From Streptomyces sp. H39-S7 (GTDB lineage Bacteria > Actinomycetota > Actinomycetes > Streptomycetales > Streptomycetaceae), in assembly GCF_027158205.1 (NCBI RefSeq), contig NZ_JAPVLU010000013.1, positions 1 to 64,000 on the forward strand: 64,000 bases of DNA, given 5' to 3'. Positions 1 through 9,206 of the stretch are shown here, in pieces. A program made the translations under genes and the position numbers. A model generated the notes under the pieces. It was not told the origin of the DNA. It ran no database searches and worked only from the letters and a program-made list of their open reading frames with translations. Every line of letters starts with the position of its first letter. The first letter of the stretch is position 1.

Positions 1-87
1 CGTCTGGCGTCGGGCTCCGCCACCTTCTCGGCCCAGGACATCGCCTCGGCCCTCCCGGCCGCCTGGCGGCAGGTCGCGGGCGGCTGA
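1..87 (+). CDS. nnrD: C-terminal end of NAD(P)H-hydrate repair enzyme (probable)
   Basis: Only the last 28 codons lie in the window, ending at TGA 85-87. The tail reads ...SALPAAWRQVAGG, which resembles the C-terminus of bifunctional NAD(P)HX epimerase/dehydratase (YjeF/NnrD). That gene normally sits directly upstream of alr in Streptomyces. The enzyme repairs hydrated NAD(P)H. The call rests on position and a short tail, so it is only probable. Confidence 0.5.
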   Translation, partial: RLASGSATFSAQDIASALPAAWRQVAGG

Positions 88-354
88 GCTGTCCCGGCGG
101 ACCGGGCCGCGGGGTTGGACGCGAGGGGGACGGGTCCGCAGGGGGTGGGTTTCGAAATGCTGCCGAGCTATTTGTGGGCCGCTGGGGGCGCCCCCGGCCG
201 AAGGTTGGGGGACCTGAATGGTCGACGTCGAAGCCCACCCCCGGAGGGCCCGGCCCCCGACCCGCACCCGGCACCCCGCACCCCGCACCGCCCACCGCGC
301 AGGGCCCCGTGCCGCCCGCGCAGGCCAGGGCCTGGGCCTGAGACACTGAGGCTG

Positions 355-1512
355 ATGGACACCGATGTGATGCGTGCCCGGGCGGAGATCGATCTGACCG
401 CGCTTCGGGCGAATGTGACGGCGCTGCGGGCCTGCGCTCCCGGCGCCGGGTTGATGGCCGTGGTCAAGGCGGACGCCTACGGGCACGGGATGGTGCCGTG
501 TGCGCGGGCGGCCCTGGAGGCCGGGGCGACGTGGCTCGGGGCCGCCACGCCCGAGGAGGCGCTGGCGTTGCGCGCCGCGGGCGTCGGCGGCCGGCTGCTG
601 TGCTGGCTGTGGACGCCGGGCGGTCCGTTCCGCGCCGCCGTCGAGGCCGACATCGATGTGACGGTGAGCGCCCGGTGGGCGCTGCGCGAGGTGTGCGCGG
701 CGGCCCGGGAGGCCGGCCGCACGGCCAGGGTGCAGCTGAAGGCCGACACCGGCCTGGGCCGCAACGGCTGCCAGCCGGCCGACTGGCCGGAGCTGACCGC
801 CGCCGCGCGGACCGCCGAGACCGACGGGCTGATCAAGGTCACCGGCATCTGGTCGCACTTCTCGTGCGCCGACGAGCCGGGGCACCCGTCGATCGCCAAC
901 GAGCTGGCGGCGTTCCACACCGTCCTGGCGGTCGCGGCGGACGCGGGCCTCGACCCCGAGGTGCGGCACATGGCGAACTCGCCGGGCACCCTGACCCTCC
1001 CCGAGTCGCACTTCGACCTGGTGCGCACCGGCGTCGCGATGTACGGGATCTCGCCGGTGCCGCAGGTCGGCGGCCCCGCCGACTTCGGGCTGCGGCCGGT
1101 GATGACGCTGACCGCGCGGCTGGCGTCGGTCAAGCGGGTGCCGGGCGGGCACGGCGTCAGTTACGGCCACCACTACATCACCCCGGGCGAGACGACCCTG
1201 GCGCTCGTTCCGCTGGGTTACGCCGCCGGCGTCCCGCGGCACGCGTCGGGCTCGGGGCCCGTCCTGGTCGCCGGCAAGTGGCGGACGGTCGCGGGCCGGG
1301 TCGCGATGGACCAGTTCGTCGTCGATCTCGGGGGAGACGCGGCCCGGCCGGGCGACGAAGCAGTACTGTTCGGGCCGGGTGACCGGGGTGAGCCGACCGC
1401 GGAGGACTGGGCGCGGGCCGCGGGCACCATTGCCTACGAGATCGTCACGCGGATCGGTACCCGGGTGCCGCGCGTCTATGTCGACAACGGGAGACGCGTA
1501 CCAGGGGAGTAG
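355..1512 (+). CDS. alr: Alanine racemase
   Basis: PLP-dependent interconversion of L- and D-alanine for peptidoglycan, 385 aa. The fold-III PLP barrel comes first, with the PLP lysine Lys38 in VVKADAYGHG. The C-terminal beta domain carries the second catalytic base Tyr270 (VSYGHHY) and the GVAMYG motif. I chose ATG 355 because homology begins with RAEIDLTALRANV. The open frame continues upstream to 115, but that part is proline/arginine-rich low-complexity sequence unlike protein. The next gene starts 11 bp after the stop with its ribosome site overlapping the alr end, so the two are probably cotranscribed. Confidence 0.95.
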   Translation: MDTDVMRARAEIDLTALRANVTALRACAPGAGLMAVVKADAYGHGMVPCARAALEAGATWLGAATPEEALALRAAGVGGRLLCWLWTPGGPFRAAVEADIDVTVSARWALREVCAAAREAGRTARVQLKADTGLGRNGCQPADWPELTAAARTAETDGLIKVTGIWSHFSCADEPGHPSIANELAAFHTVLAVAADAGLDPEVRHMANSPGTLTLPESHFDLVRTGVAMYGISPVPQVGGPADFGLRPVMTLTARLASVKRVPGGHGVSYGHHYITPGETTLALVPLGYAAGVPRHASGSGPVLVAGKWRTVAGRVAMDQFVVDLGGDAARPGDEAVLFGPGDRGEPTAEDWARAAGTIAYEIVTRIGTRVPRVYVDNGRRVPGE

Positions 1513-1522
1513 CGGGAACACG

Positions 1523-2752
1523 ATGACCATGGACAGCGGAGCGAAGTGGGAACGGGCCGGCAAGAACGCCGGCTTCGTCGGTGCGGCGATCGGCGTGGTG
1601 GCGGCGGGCGCCGCCGCCGGCGTGGCGCTGGAACGGCTCACCGTCGGCAGGGGCATTCGCCGGAAGGCGCGGCTCGCGCTGGACGCGGCCGGGCCGTACG
1701 GGGCGCTGCGCGGCGATCCCGGCACGGTGGCCGCCGAGGACGGCACCGAGCTGTACTACGAGGTCGAGGACGTCGTGGAGCCGCCGGTGGTGGTGCAGCG
1801 GCGCGGCTGGTCGGGGATCTTCAAGCGGACCGGCGGGGTCGAACCGCAGCCGCTCACCGTCGTGTTCTGCCACGGCTACTGCCTCAACCAGGACGCCTGG
1901 CACTTCCAGCGGGCGGCCCTGCGCGGCAGCGTCCGGGCCGTCTACTGGGACCAGCGCAGCCACGGGCGCTCCGAGCGCGGCCGCGACCAGCTCGCCGGCC
2001 GGCCGGCCACGATCGACCAGCTCGGCCGTGACCTCAAGGCGGTGCTGGACGTCGCCGCGCCCGGCGGACCGCTGGTGCTCGTCGGGCACTCGATGGGCGG
2101 CATGACGATCATGGCGCTGGCCGACCAGTTCCCCGATCTGGTGAAGGAGCGGGTGGCCGGGGTCGCCTTCGTCGGCACCTCCGCGGGCAAGCTGGCGGCG
2201 ATGACGATGGGGCTGCCGGCCGCCGGGGCACGGGCGTTCCGCGCGCTGGCGCCGGGCGTGCTGCGGATCCTCGGCACCCAGGTGGACCTGGTGGAACGGG
2301 GACGGCGGGCCACCGCGGACCTCTTCGCGGGCATCGTGAAGCGGTACTCGTTCGCTTCGGAGGTCGACGCGTCCGTGGGCCGGTTCGCCGAGCGGCTGAT
2401 CGAGGGGACGCCCATCGACGTCGTCGCCGAGTTCTACCCGGCCTTCATCCAGCACGAGAAGGCGGACGCGCTGGCCGTGCTCGACGGCAAGCCCGCGCTC
2501 GTGCTGGCCGGGGACAAGGATCTGCTCACGCCGAGCGACCACAGCGCCGACATCGCCGAGCGGCTGCCCGCCGCGGAACTGGTGATCGTCGAGAACGCCG
2601 GCCACCTGGTGATGCTGGAGTATCCGGAACTGGTGAACGCCCATCTGGCCGCCCTGCTGGCCCGCGCGGCGGACGCCGTCCAGGCCCCGCTGCCGCGCGC
2701 GGTAAGGGAGTTGGGCCTCCCCGAGGTACGGGCGGCGGTCCAGGAGGCGTGA
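1523..2752 (+). CDS. Alpha/beta hydrolase
   Basis: 409-aa hydrolase. Residues ~8-30 form a hydrophobic N-terminal segment (AAIGVVAAGAAAGVAL) that may anchor it to the membrane. The fold follows, with an oxyanion-type CHGYC, the nucleophile elbow GHSMGG (Ser190), an acidic residue in LAGDKDLLTP and the histidine in NAGHLVMLEYP, so the triad looks complete. The substrate cannot be told from sequence. It sits between alr and tsaE, as in other actinobacteria. ATG 1523 is preceded by AGGGGAG at the alr stop. Confidence 0.85.
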   Translation: MTMDSGAKWERAGKNAGFVGAAIGVVAAGAAAGVALERLTVGRGIRRKARLALDAAGPYGALRGDPGTVAAEDGTELYYEVEDVVEPPVVVQRRGWSGIFKRTGGVEPQPLTVVFCHGYCLNQDAWHFQRAALRGSVRAVYWDQRSHGRSERGRDQLAGRPATIDQLGRDLKAVLDVAAPGGPLVLVGHSMGGMTIMALADQFPDLVKERVAGVAFVGTSAGKLAAMTMGLPAAGARAFRALAPGVLRILGTQVDLVERGRRATADLFAGIVKRYSFASEVDASVGRFAERLIEGTPIDVVAEFYPAFIQHEKADALAVLDGKPALVLAGDKDLLTPSDHSADIAERLPAAELVIVENAGHLVMLEYPELVNAHLAALLARAADAVQAPLPRAVRELGLPEVRAAVQEA

Positions 2753-2839
2753 GACCCGAACGGCCGGCCGGTCACGGGCGGCCGCCCTCCCGGCCGACGG
2801 CCGGGTCCGGCTCCGCCACGCCGCGTAACATTCGCGGAC

Positions 2840-3436
2840 ATGGAACCGCTGCACGGTCAGCACACCGCTGACGACTCCGTATCCGTCCGCCTCACGATCC
2901 GGACCCCCGACCGTATGCGGGAGTTGGGCCGGGCTCTCGCCGGGCTGCTGCTCCCCGGAGACCTGGTTCTCCTCAGCGGCGAACTGGGTGCGGGCAAGAC
3001 GACGCTGACCCGCGGCCTGGGGGAGGGCCTCGGGGTGCGGGGGGCGGTGACCTCGCCGACCTTCGTGATCGCCCGGGTGCACCCGTCGCTCAGCGGCGGG
3101 CCCGCCCTGGTGCACGTGGACGCGTACCGGCTGGCCGGCGGTCTCGACGAGATGGAGGACCTGGACCTCGACGTGTCGCTGCCGGAGTCGGTGGTCGTCG
3201 TCGAGTGGGGCGAGGGCAAGGTCGAGGAGCTGTCCGAGGCCCGGCTGCAGGTCGTCATCTCGCGGACGCTGGGGGCAGCCGGACCGTACGACACCACCGG
3301 CACCGACCCGGACGCCGACCCGGACGTCAAGGCCGATCCCGACGCCGCATCCGACGCGGATGACGTGCGCGAGGTGACGGTCACCGGTATCGGTCGACGC
3401 TGGGTCAACCAGGACCTTTCGCCGCTGAGGGCGTGA
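2840..3436 (+). CDS. tsaE: tRNA t6A biosynthesis ATPase TsaE
   Basis: P-loop ATPase that works with TsaB and TsaD to make N6-threonylcarbamoyl-adenosine at tRNA position 37. The Walker A is GELGAGKT (Lys53, Thr54), followed by TSPTF and the HVDAYRL and VVVEWGE motifs of the family. At 198 aa it is longer than the usual ~150-160. The extra part is an acidic insert near residues 150-178 (alternating Asp/Pro/Ala) before the final strand EVTVTGIG. ATG 2840 is followed by the non-conserved MEPLHGQ leader. tsaB and tsaD lie just downstream. Confidence 0.93.
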   Translation: MEPLHGQHTADDSVSVRLTIRTPDRMRELGRALAGLLLPGDLVLLSGELGAGKTTLTRGLGEGLGVRGAVTSPTFVIARVHPSLSGGPALVHVDAYRLAGGLDEMEDLDLDVSLPESVVVVEWGEGKVEELSEARLQVVISRTLGAAGPYDTTGTDPDADPDVKADPDAASDADDVREVTVTGIGRRWVNQDLSPLRA

Positions 3437-3554
3437 CCGGGCGCGGGGCCTTCCGACAACGTGTCGGGAAGATGTTGCGCGCGGGTGGTCCGGCGTGGTC
3501 GCATGGGAGTGCAGATGTTGGTCGAGGCTGCCTACATTCCCTCAGGAGGCACGC

Positions 3555-3749
3555 ATGCCGGCTCATGGCACTTCGGGCGCCCCGAAGCCCGCCGCAGTCC
3601 CAGCGGTTCCGGCTGCCCCCGCGGTTCCCAAGGTTCCCGCGATCCCGGCCCTGCCGTCGATGAGCGCGCTGCTGGCGGCGGGCGCGGCGGCGACGGCCGT
3701 CTCCACCCCGCCGGACGAGAAGGACGGCGAGCGGCGCGACGCCGCGTAG
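3555..3749 (+). CDS. Small Pro/Ala-rich hypothetical protein
   Basis: 64-aa protein that I do not recognise. ATG 3555 has a strong AGGAGG at 3544-3549, the best evidence that it is translated. The middle repeats Ala-Val-Pro units (AAVPAVPAAPAVPKVPAIPA). Then comes a short hydrophobic stretch (MSALLAAGAAATAV) and a charged tail. It could be a small membrane-associated peptide. It lies in the same direction as tsaE and tsaB, but a minus-strand gene separates it from tsaB. Confidence 0.5.
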   Translation: MPAHGTSGAPKPAAVPAVPAAPAVPKVPAIPALPSMSALLAAGAAATAVSTPPDEKDGERRDAA

Positions 3750-3830
3750 CAGCCGACGGCCGCTCACTCGTTCGGTGGAATCCGCGCCCCCGGCCGGATG
3801 GCTCGATGGCCCGACGGCTCGATCGCCCGC

Positions 3831-4388
3831 TCAGCGGACGACGACGATCCTCGTGTCGACCACCGCGAGCTTCCACAGCGCGTCACCGTCGGCGGGCTTC
3901 TCACGGATACCGCCGGTCTTCTTCCGCGCGTCCGGGCTGGGCATCGAGGCGTCGACCGCCGCGCTGAAGCCTATGACGGTGCTCCCGACGGTCGCGAACC
4001 GGACGACGTGCTCGATCGCGACCCCGTCACCGCCGGTGCCGCGCGCGGTGCGTGAGGTGACCTTGTACCGGCCGGGCACGGGATCGACACTGCCCGGCGC
4101 GACGAGGAAGGTGCGCAGCACCTTGTTGTCGTCCCCCACCAGCCAGACCCGCCGGTCCGTCAGCCCGTAGACCACGCGCTTGCCGGTGCCGGACTGGGCG
4201 GGCAGCGGCGGCACCTTCGCGACCGGCGGCACCTTGGCCGGGGGCGCGGTGGAGGCCGGGTTCGAGGGGATGGCCGTCGCCGGACGGTCGGCCGCGGAAC
4301 CGGAGGCCTGGACGGCCAGTACGGCGATGACGGCGAGCGCGGCAGCGGTGAGGCCTGTCACGAGGGTCCCCGACCCGATCCTTGGCAC
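3831..4388 (-). CDS. Membrane-anchored or secreted hypothetical protein
   Basis: 185 aa with an N-terminal hydrophobic segment (TLVTGLTAAALAVIAVLAV), then a Pro/Ala-rich linker and a C-terminal domain of about 110 residues. The C-terminal part (VYGLTDRRVWLVGDD...VPGRYKVTSR) recalls the start of an L,D-transpeptidase (YkuD) domain. However, the catalytic His and SHGC-R motif is absent, so I do not call it a transpeptidase. GTG 4388 is chosen because a GGAGGAG lies 10 nt upstream and the signal-like segment follows directly. It is the only minus-strand gene inside the t6A cluster. Confidence 0.6.
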   Translation of the reverse strand: MPRIGSGTLVTGLTAAALAVIAVLAVQASGSAADRPATAIPSNPASTAPPAKVPPVAKVPPLPAQSGTGKRVVYGLTDRRVWLVGDDNKVLRTFLVAPGSVDPVPGRYKVTSRTARGTGGDGVAIEHVVRFATVGSTVIGFSAAVDASMPSPDARKKTGGIREKPADGDALWKLAVVDTRIVVVR

Positions 4389-4540
4389 GGTTGGTTCGCT
4401 CCTCCGGAGGGGTTTGCGGGCTGTGGTCGACGGTAGCAGCCGGGGCCCGCCGGATGACCGCGTGAGCGGGCGCCGGGCGGCCGGTGTCACGGCCGCGCCT
4501 GCCCGCCGCCGCGGCCGGGGCGGGGCCGTAGGGTGGCACC

Positions 4541-5203
4541 GTGCTTCTGCTTGCTTTTGATACCGCCACCCCCGCTGTGACCGCCGCGCTCCACGACGGT
4601 CGGCGGGTGCTTGCCGAGTCGACGGTCGTCGACGCCCGGCGGCACGGAGAACTGCTCATGCCGGCCGTCGACCGGGTGCTGGGCGAGGCCGGCGCGGCGA
4701 TCGGCGACGTGACCGGCATCGTCGTCGGAACCGGTCCCGGGCCGTACACGGGGCTGCGGGTCGGGCTGGTGACCGCCGCCGCGTTCGGCGACGCGCTCGG
4801 GGTGCCCGTGCACGGCGTCTGCACCCTCGACGGGATCGCCTACGCGGCCGGTCTCGCCGGAGTCGACGGCCCCTTCGTGGTGGCGACCGACGCCCGCCGC
4901 AAAGAGGTCTACTGGGCCCGCTACGACAGCCCCCGCGAGCGCGTGACCGAGCCGGCCGTCGACCGTCCCGCCGACCTCGCGGGGACGGTCGCGGGGCTGC
5001 CCGCCGTCGGCGCCGGAGCCGCCCTGTACCCGGAGGTCTTCACGGACGTCCGGGCCCCCGAGCACCAGTCCGCCGGTGCGCTGGCCGCACTCGGCGCCGT
5101 ACGGCTCGCGGAGGGCGCGGAGTTCGCGCCCGCGCTGCCGCTGTACCTGCGGCGGCCCGACGCGCAGGTGCCCGCCGGCTACAAGGCGGTCCTGCCCAAG
5201 TGA
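4541..5203 (+). CDS. tsaB: tRNA t6A biosynthesis protein TsaB
   Basis: 220-aa ASKHA-fold partner that dimerises with TsaD and bridges it to TsaE. It starts LLLAFDTATPAVTAAL and has the family motifs GTGPGPYTGLRVG and VVATDARRKEVYW. GTG 4541 follows a GGGTGG purine run. The stop overlaps the GTG start of rimI in the sequence GTGA, implying translational coupling. Confidence 0.94.
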   Translation: MLLLAFDTATPAVTAALHDGRRVLAESTVVDARRHGELLMPAVDRVLGEAGAAIGDVTGIVVGTGPGPYTGLRVGLVTAAAFGDALGVPVHGVCTLDGIAYAAGLAGVDGPFVVATDARRKEVYWARYDSPRERVTEPAVDRPADLAGTVAGLPAVGAGAALYPEVFTDVRAPEHQSAGALAALGAVRLAEGAEFAPALPLYLRRPDAQVPAGYKAVLPK

Positions 5204-5706
5204 CGGTGACACTGCGCGAGATGCGCTGGTGGGACCTGGACCGGGTGATGGAGCTGGAACGGGAGCTCTTCCCCGAGGACGCCTGGTCGCGCGGCATGTT
5301 CTGGTCCGAGCTGGCCGACGCGCGGCACCCGCTGGCGAGCCGGCACTACATCGTGGCCGAAGAGGATGCCGGGGGGAACGGGGGCCGGCTGGTCGGGTAC
5401 GCGGGACTCGCGGCGATCGCCGGGACCGGCGACGTGCAGACCATCGCCGCCGCCCGCGACCACTGGGGCTCCGGCCTCGGCTCCCGCCTCCTCGCCGACC
5501 TGATGCAGCAGGCCACCGCCTTCGAGTGCCACGAGGTACTGCTCGAGGTCCGCGTCGACAACCTCCGCGCCCAACGGCTCTACGAGCGCTTCGGCTTCGA
5601 GCCGATCGGCTTCCGCAAGGGCTACTACCAACCGGGCAACGTCGACGCCCTCGTGATGCGCATGACCGAACCCTCCTCCGTACAAGGAACCACTACTGAT
5701 GGCTGA
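5200..5706 (+). CDS. rimI: Ribosomal protein S18 alanine N-acetyltransferase-type GNAT
   Basis: 168-aa GNAT acetyltransferase. The acetyl-CoA loop is [12 protein letters not shown] and the C-terminal motif is [23 protein letters not shown], both typical of RimI. The final segment [18 protein letters not shown] also matches RimI. The Streptomyces enzyme may acetylate targets beyond S18. GTG 5200 overlaps the tsaB stop, and the end overlaps the tsaD start by 8 bp, so tsaB-rimI-tsaD form one coupled unit. A second GTG at 5206 is a possible alternative start. Confidence 0.92.
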   Translation: MTVTLREMRWWDLDRVMELERELFPEDAWSRGMFWSELADARHPLASRHYIVAEEDAGGNGGRLVGYAGLAAIAGTGDVQTIAAARDHWGSGLGSRLLADLMQQATAFECHEVLLEVRVDNLRAQRLYERFGFEPIGFRKGYYQPGNVDALVMRMTEPSSVQGTTTDG

Positions 5707-6805
5707 CGAGCCGCTTGTCCTCGGTATCGAGACCTCCTGCGACGAGACCGGTGTCGGCATCGTCCGCGGGCACACCCTGCTCGCCGACGCGGTGGCGTCC
5801 AGTGTCGACGACCACGCGCGCTACGGCGGCGTGGTGCCCGAGATCGCCAGCCGGGCCCATCTGGAGGCGATGGTCCCCACGATCCAGCGCGCCCTGAAGG
5901 AGGCGGGGGTCGCGGCGAGCGACCTCGACGGCATCGCCGTCACCGCGGGCCCCGGGCTCGCGGGCGCGCTGCTGGTGGGGGTGAGCGCCGCCAAGGCGTA
6001 CGCCTACGCGCTCGGCAAGCCGCTCTACGGGGTCAACCACCTCGCCTCGCACATCTGCGTGGACCAGTTGGAGCACGGCGCGCTGCCCGAGCCGACGATG
6101 GCGCTGCTGGTCTCCGGCGGGCACTCGTCGCTGCTGCTCGCGCCCGACATCACCAGTGACGTGCGGCCGCTGGGCTCGACGATCGACGACGCGGCGGGGG
6201 AGGCGTTCGACAAGGTCGCCCGGGTGCTGGGCCTCGGCTTCCCCGGCGGCCCGGCCATCGACCGGCACGCCCGCGACGGCGACCCGAAGGCCATCAGGTT
6301 CCCGCGCGGCCTGACCGGCCCGCGGGACGCGCCGTACGACTTCTCCTTCTCCGGGCTGAAGACGGCCGTCGCCCGCTGGGTCGAGGCGCGGCGCCGCGAG
6401 GGCATGGACGTGCCGGTCGCGGACGTGGCCGCGTCGTTCCAGGAGGCGGTGGTGGACGTGCTGACCCGCAAGGCGCTGCGGGCCTGCAAGGAGAACGGCG
6501 TGGACCACCTGATGATCGGCGGCGGCGTCGCGGCCAACTCGCGGCTGCGCTCGCTGGCCCTGGAGCGCTGCGAGGACGCGGGCATCGTGCTGCGGGTGCC
6601 GCGGCGGGAGCTGTGCACGGACAACGGCGCCATGGTCGCGGCGCTCGGCGCGGAGATGGTGGCGCGCAACCGTCCGGCGTCGACCTGGGACCTGCCGGCC
6701 GACTCCTCACTGCCCGTCACCGAGGTCTCCGTACCGGGCCACTCACACCCTTCCCCTCACTCGCACGACCACGTCCACGAGCTGAGCAAGGACAACCTGT
6801 ACTGA
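5699..6805 (+). CDS. tsaD: tRNA N6-threonylcarbamoyladenosine transferase TsaD
   Basis: 368-aa catalytic subunit that transfers the threonylcarbamoyl group to A37 of ANN-decoding tRNAs. Visible motifs are [14 protein letters not shown] (nucleotide fold), the metal ligands in NHLASH, the glycine-rich VSGGHSSLL and the C-terminal [11 protein letters not shown]. After ~residue 345 there is a His-rich tail ([13 protein letters not shown]) that core TsaD lacks. The stop TGA shares bases with the next ATG (TGATG). Confidence 0.96.
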   Translation: MADEPLVLGIETSCDETGVGIVRGHTLLADAVASSVDDHARYGGVVPEIASRAHLEAMVPTIQRALKEAGVAASDLDGIAVTAGPGLAGALLVGVSAAKAYAYALGKPLYGVNHLASHICVDQLEHGALPEPTMALLVSGGHSSLLLAPDITSDVRPLGSTIDDAAGEAFDKVARVLGLGFPGGPAIDRHARDGDPKAIRFPRGLTGPRDAPYDFSFSGLKTAVARWVEARRREGMDVPVADVAASFQEAVVDVLTRKALRACKENGVDHLMIGGGVAANSRLRSLALERCEDAGIVLRVPRRELCTDNGAMVAALGAEMVARNRPASTWDLPADSSLPVTEVSVPGHSHPSPHSHDHVHELSKDNLY

Positions 6806-7056
6806 TGACCGTCGCCCTGATGTGGGAGGCGCGGGCCGCCGAGGGGCGCGGCGCCGAGCTGCTGGAATGGGTCCGCGCCCAGGAGCTGGCGCCCGTCCCG
6901 CTGCGCCGCGAGCACTTCTCCGCACCCGGTGAGCGGGTGCTCGTCATCACCTGGTGGGACGCGCCCTACGAGGCCGAGTTGCCCGAACTGGCGGAACCCC
7001 CGGCCGCTTTTCTGCATCGTTCAGTACACAGATGGCGGTTTGAACGAACAGCATAG
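6805..7056 (+). CDS. Small conserved protein coupled to tsaD
   Basis: 83-aa protein starting [16 protein letters not shown], translationally coupled to tsaD (TGATG overlap). The pattern of a short beta strand, a helix with ELLEWVRAQEL, then VLVITWWD is compatible with a small dimeric alpha-beta barrel (ABM-like) protein, but this is inference. The last 25 residues run into lower-GC DNA just before the lipoprotein gene. Confidence 0.6.
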   Translation: MTVALMWEARAAEGRGAELLEWVRAQELAPVPLRREHFSAPGERVLVITWWDAPYEAELPELAEPPAAFLHRSVHRWRFERTA

Positions 7057-7065
7057 GGCTTGAAA

Positions 7066-7908
7066 ATGCACATAAAAGCGGCAGGGTTGATCGTTTCCGG
7101 TCTCCTGCTCGTCACCGGGTGCTCGGCGGGTTCGTCCTCGCCGAAGGCCGCGCCGCCAGCCCCCGGGACGGGTCCTGCCGCCGCCCCCTCGCGGGACGGG
7201 AGCCCGGCGCCCGGCGAGGACGCCGGCACCGCCGCCGCTTTCCGCAAGTGGAGGATCAAGCCGATGGCGCCGGTCCCGGCCCCGCCGAAGGTGAAGCCGG
7301 TGAAGACCGGTACCGGGGTGCCGCCGGTGGTCAGTGACATACCCACCAAGGAGAAGATCGTCTTCGTCACCTTCGACGACGGCGCGGAGAAGGACCCGAA
7401 GTTCGTCACCATGATGGGCGAACTGAAGGTGCCCTTCACGATGTTCCTGACCGACGACATCATCCGGAGCGATTACGGCTACTTCAAGCCGCTCCAGAAG
7501 CTCGGCAACCCGATACAGAACCACACGCTGACGCACCCGAACCTGCGGACCGAGCCGGAGTCCGCGCAGCGCCACGAGATATGCACCCAGCAGACGAAGC
7601 TGAAGGCCGAGTACGGCACCGCGCCCCGCCTCTTCCGTCCGCCCTACGGCAACCTGAACGAGGCCACCAAGACCGCCGCGAAGTCCTGCGGGGTCCAGGC
7701 GATCGTCCTGTGGCGCGAGTCCATGCAGATCAAGGGCATGCAGTACCAGCGCGGCGACAAGAAGCTGCACCCCGGCGACATCATCCTGGCGCACTTCCGC
7801 GGCCCGTCGGAGCTCAAGGGCACCTCCATGACGGAGATGACCGCCAACATGCTGCGGGAGATATCCGACCAGGGCTTCACCGTGGCGCGCCTGGAGGACT
7901 ACGTCTGA
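7066..7908 (+). CDS. Polysaccharide deacetylase lipoprotein
   Basis: 280-aa secreted NodB-type carbohydrate esterase (CE4). Residues 1-20 are a lipoprotein signal with lipobox LLVTGC, then a Pro/Ala linker. The catalytic domain has TFDDG (motif 1), the metal-binding HTLTH (motif 2), RPPYG (motif 3) and the late ILAHF. It probably removes N-acetyl groups from peptidoglycan or another surface glycan outside the membrane. ATG 7066 gives the best signal peptide; a TTG two codons upstream is also in frame. The 3' end overlaps the convergent methyltransferase gene by 10 bp. Confidence 0.88.
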   Translation: MHIKAAGLIVSGLLLVTGCSAGSSSPKAAPPAPGTGPAAAPSRDGSPAPGEDAGTAAAFRKWRIKPMAPVPAPPKVKPVKTGTGVPPVVSDIPTKEKIVFVTFDDGAEKDPKFVTMMGELKVPFTMFLTDDIIRSDYGYFKPLQKLGNPIQNHTLTHPNLRTEPESAQRHEICTQQTKLKAEYGTAPRLFRPPYGNLNEATKTAAKSCGVQAIVLWRESMQIKGMQYQRGDKKLHPGDIILAHFRGPSELKGTSMTEMTANMLREISDQGFTVARLEDYV

Positions 7909-9107
7909 GACGCCGGGTCCTTCACCGGCCGGCCCAGCAGCATCGACGGCGCGCCCGCCACACGGGTCAGGAAGACCGTCACCGAGTGCGGGCCCTCCAG
8001 CCGGAGCTTCTTGCGCAGCTCCTCCGGCTCGATGGCGGAGCCGCGCTTCTTGATGACGGCGACGCCGACGCCGCGCTGCCGCAGCAGCGCCTTCAGCCTC
8101 TTGAGGCCGAACGGCAGCACGTCGGTGATCTCGTACGCCGTCGCGTACGGCGTCGGGCGCAGCTCGTCGGCGGTGACGTACGCGATCGTCTCGTCGATCA
8201 GCCGCCCGCCGACCTGCTCCGCGACCTCCGCGACCAGGTGCGCGCGGATCACCGCGCCGTCCGGCTCGTAGAGATACCGGCCGACCGGGCCGGCGGGCGG
8301 GTCAGGGAGCGGGGTGCCGGTCCACAGGGTCGTGGTGGCGGGCAGCAGGGTGGCGCTCACCGAGCCGGGGTCCTTGCCGAACCACAGCACGGCCTCCTTC
8401 ACGTCGCCGCGGTAGGAGATCCACTCCGCCCCCGCGTCGTCGGGGACGGCCTCGTGCGGGATGCCGGGCGCGACCTTCAGGGCGGCGACCGGCACTTCAC
8501 GGGCGGCCCCGATCGCCCAGGACAGCGTCGGCGAGTACGCCTCCGGATCAAAGATCCGGCCACTTCCTGATCTGCCTCCTGATCTGCCGCCGCGCCTGGC
8601 CGGGTCGACGAAGACGGCGTCGTAGCCGCTCGTGGCGACCTCGGCCACATCGGCGCAGCGCACCTCGATGAGGCGGGCCAGTCCCAGCGACTGCGCGTTG
8701 GCCCGCGCAACCGCGCAGGTCAGCGGGTCACGGTCGACCGCCAGCACCTCGACGCCGGCCCGTGCCAGCGCGATGGCGTCCCCGCCGATCCCGCAGCACA
8801 GATCGGCCAGCCGCCGGACGCCCAGGGCCTTGAAGCGCTCCGCCCGGTACTCCGCCACCTCGGTGCGGGTGGCTTGTTCCACCCCGTCGGGGGTGAAGTA
8901 CATCCGGTACGCGTCCGCCCCGAACTTCGCCTCCGCACGCTGCCGCAGCCGTGCCTGGCCGAGCGCGGCGGACACGAGTTCCGCGGGATGTTCGCGCCGC
9001 AGCCGGGTCGCCTCCGCCAGTTCGCGGGCGGGGTCGTAATCGCGCAGCGACCCCAGCAGGGCCTGCCCCGCGGGGGTCAGCAGTGAGGAGAACGCGTCGA
9101 GATCCAC
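7899..9107 (-). CDS. SAM-dependent methyltransferase with THUMP-like domain
   Basis: 402 aa. After an N-terminal helical region come the SAM motif LCCGIGGDAIALA, the acidic motif VLAVDRD and the catalytic-type FVDPARR. A C-terminal RNA-binding-like domain (GVGVAVIKKRGSAIEPEEL) follows. The family is thought to methylate RNA, but the target is unknown. A Gly/Arg/Ser repeat (residues ~193-202, GGRSGGRSGSGR) interrupts the domain just after DPARR. GTG 9107 is used because a GGAGGA lies ~10 nt upstream. It is transcribed away from groES. Confidence 0.8.
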   Translation of the reverse strand: MDLDAFSSLLTPAGQALLGSLRDYDPARELAEATRLRREHPAELVSAALGQARLRQRAEAKFGADAYRMYFTPDGVEQATRTEVAEYRAERFKALGVRRLADLCCGIGGDAIALARAGVEVLAVDRDPLTCAVARANAQSLGLARLIEVRCADVAEVATSGYDAVFVDPARRGGRSGGRSGSGRIFDPEAYSPTLSWAIGAAREVPVAALKVAPGIPHEAVPDDAGAEWISYRGDVKEAVLWFGKDPGSVSATLLPATTTLWTGTPLPDPPAGPVGRYLYEPDGAVIRAHLVAEVAEQVGGRLIDETIAYVTADELRPTPYATAYEITDVLPFGLKRLKALLRQRGVGVAVIKKRGSAIEPEELRKKLRLEGPHSVTVFLTRVAGAPSMLLGRPVKDPASQT

Positions 9108-9160
9108 GCTCCGATTGTCCTCCAGAACGGAGGCCGGCGGCACCGATCGGCGGCGCTCCG

Positions 9161-9187
9161 TTGGCACTCCGCTTGACCGAGTGCTAA
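9161..9187. promoter_or_regulatory. CIRCE operator 1 (HrcA binding)
   Basis: TTGGCACTC, nine bases, then GAGTGCTAA. This matches the CIRCE consensus, with one mismatch in the left arm. It overlaps the -35 of the promoter at 9173-9201, so bound HrcA would block transcription of groES-groEL1 until heat shock. Confidence 0.93.
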
Positions 9188-9201
9188 AGCCGTCCTAGTC
9201 T
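9173..9201 (+). promoter_or_regulatory. Promoter of groES-groEL1
   Basis: TTGACC at 9173-9178 and TAGTCT at 9196-9201 with a 17-bp spacer fit a Streptomyces housekeeping sigma promoter. The expected start is about 9207, inside the second CIRCE copy, so both operators are placed for repression. Confidence 0.8.
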
Positions 9202-9206
9202 CGGGT

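Noticed and set aside
88-354. Possible regulatory RNA upstream of alr
   Set aside because: The interval is mainly C-rich low-complexity repeats (GCACCCC units) with a short AT-richer patch near 148-178; nothing specific can be supported.
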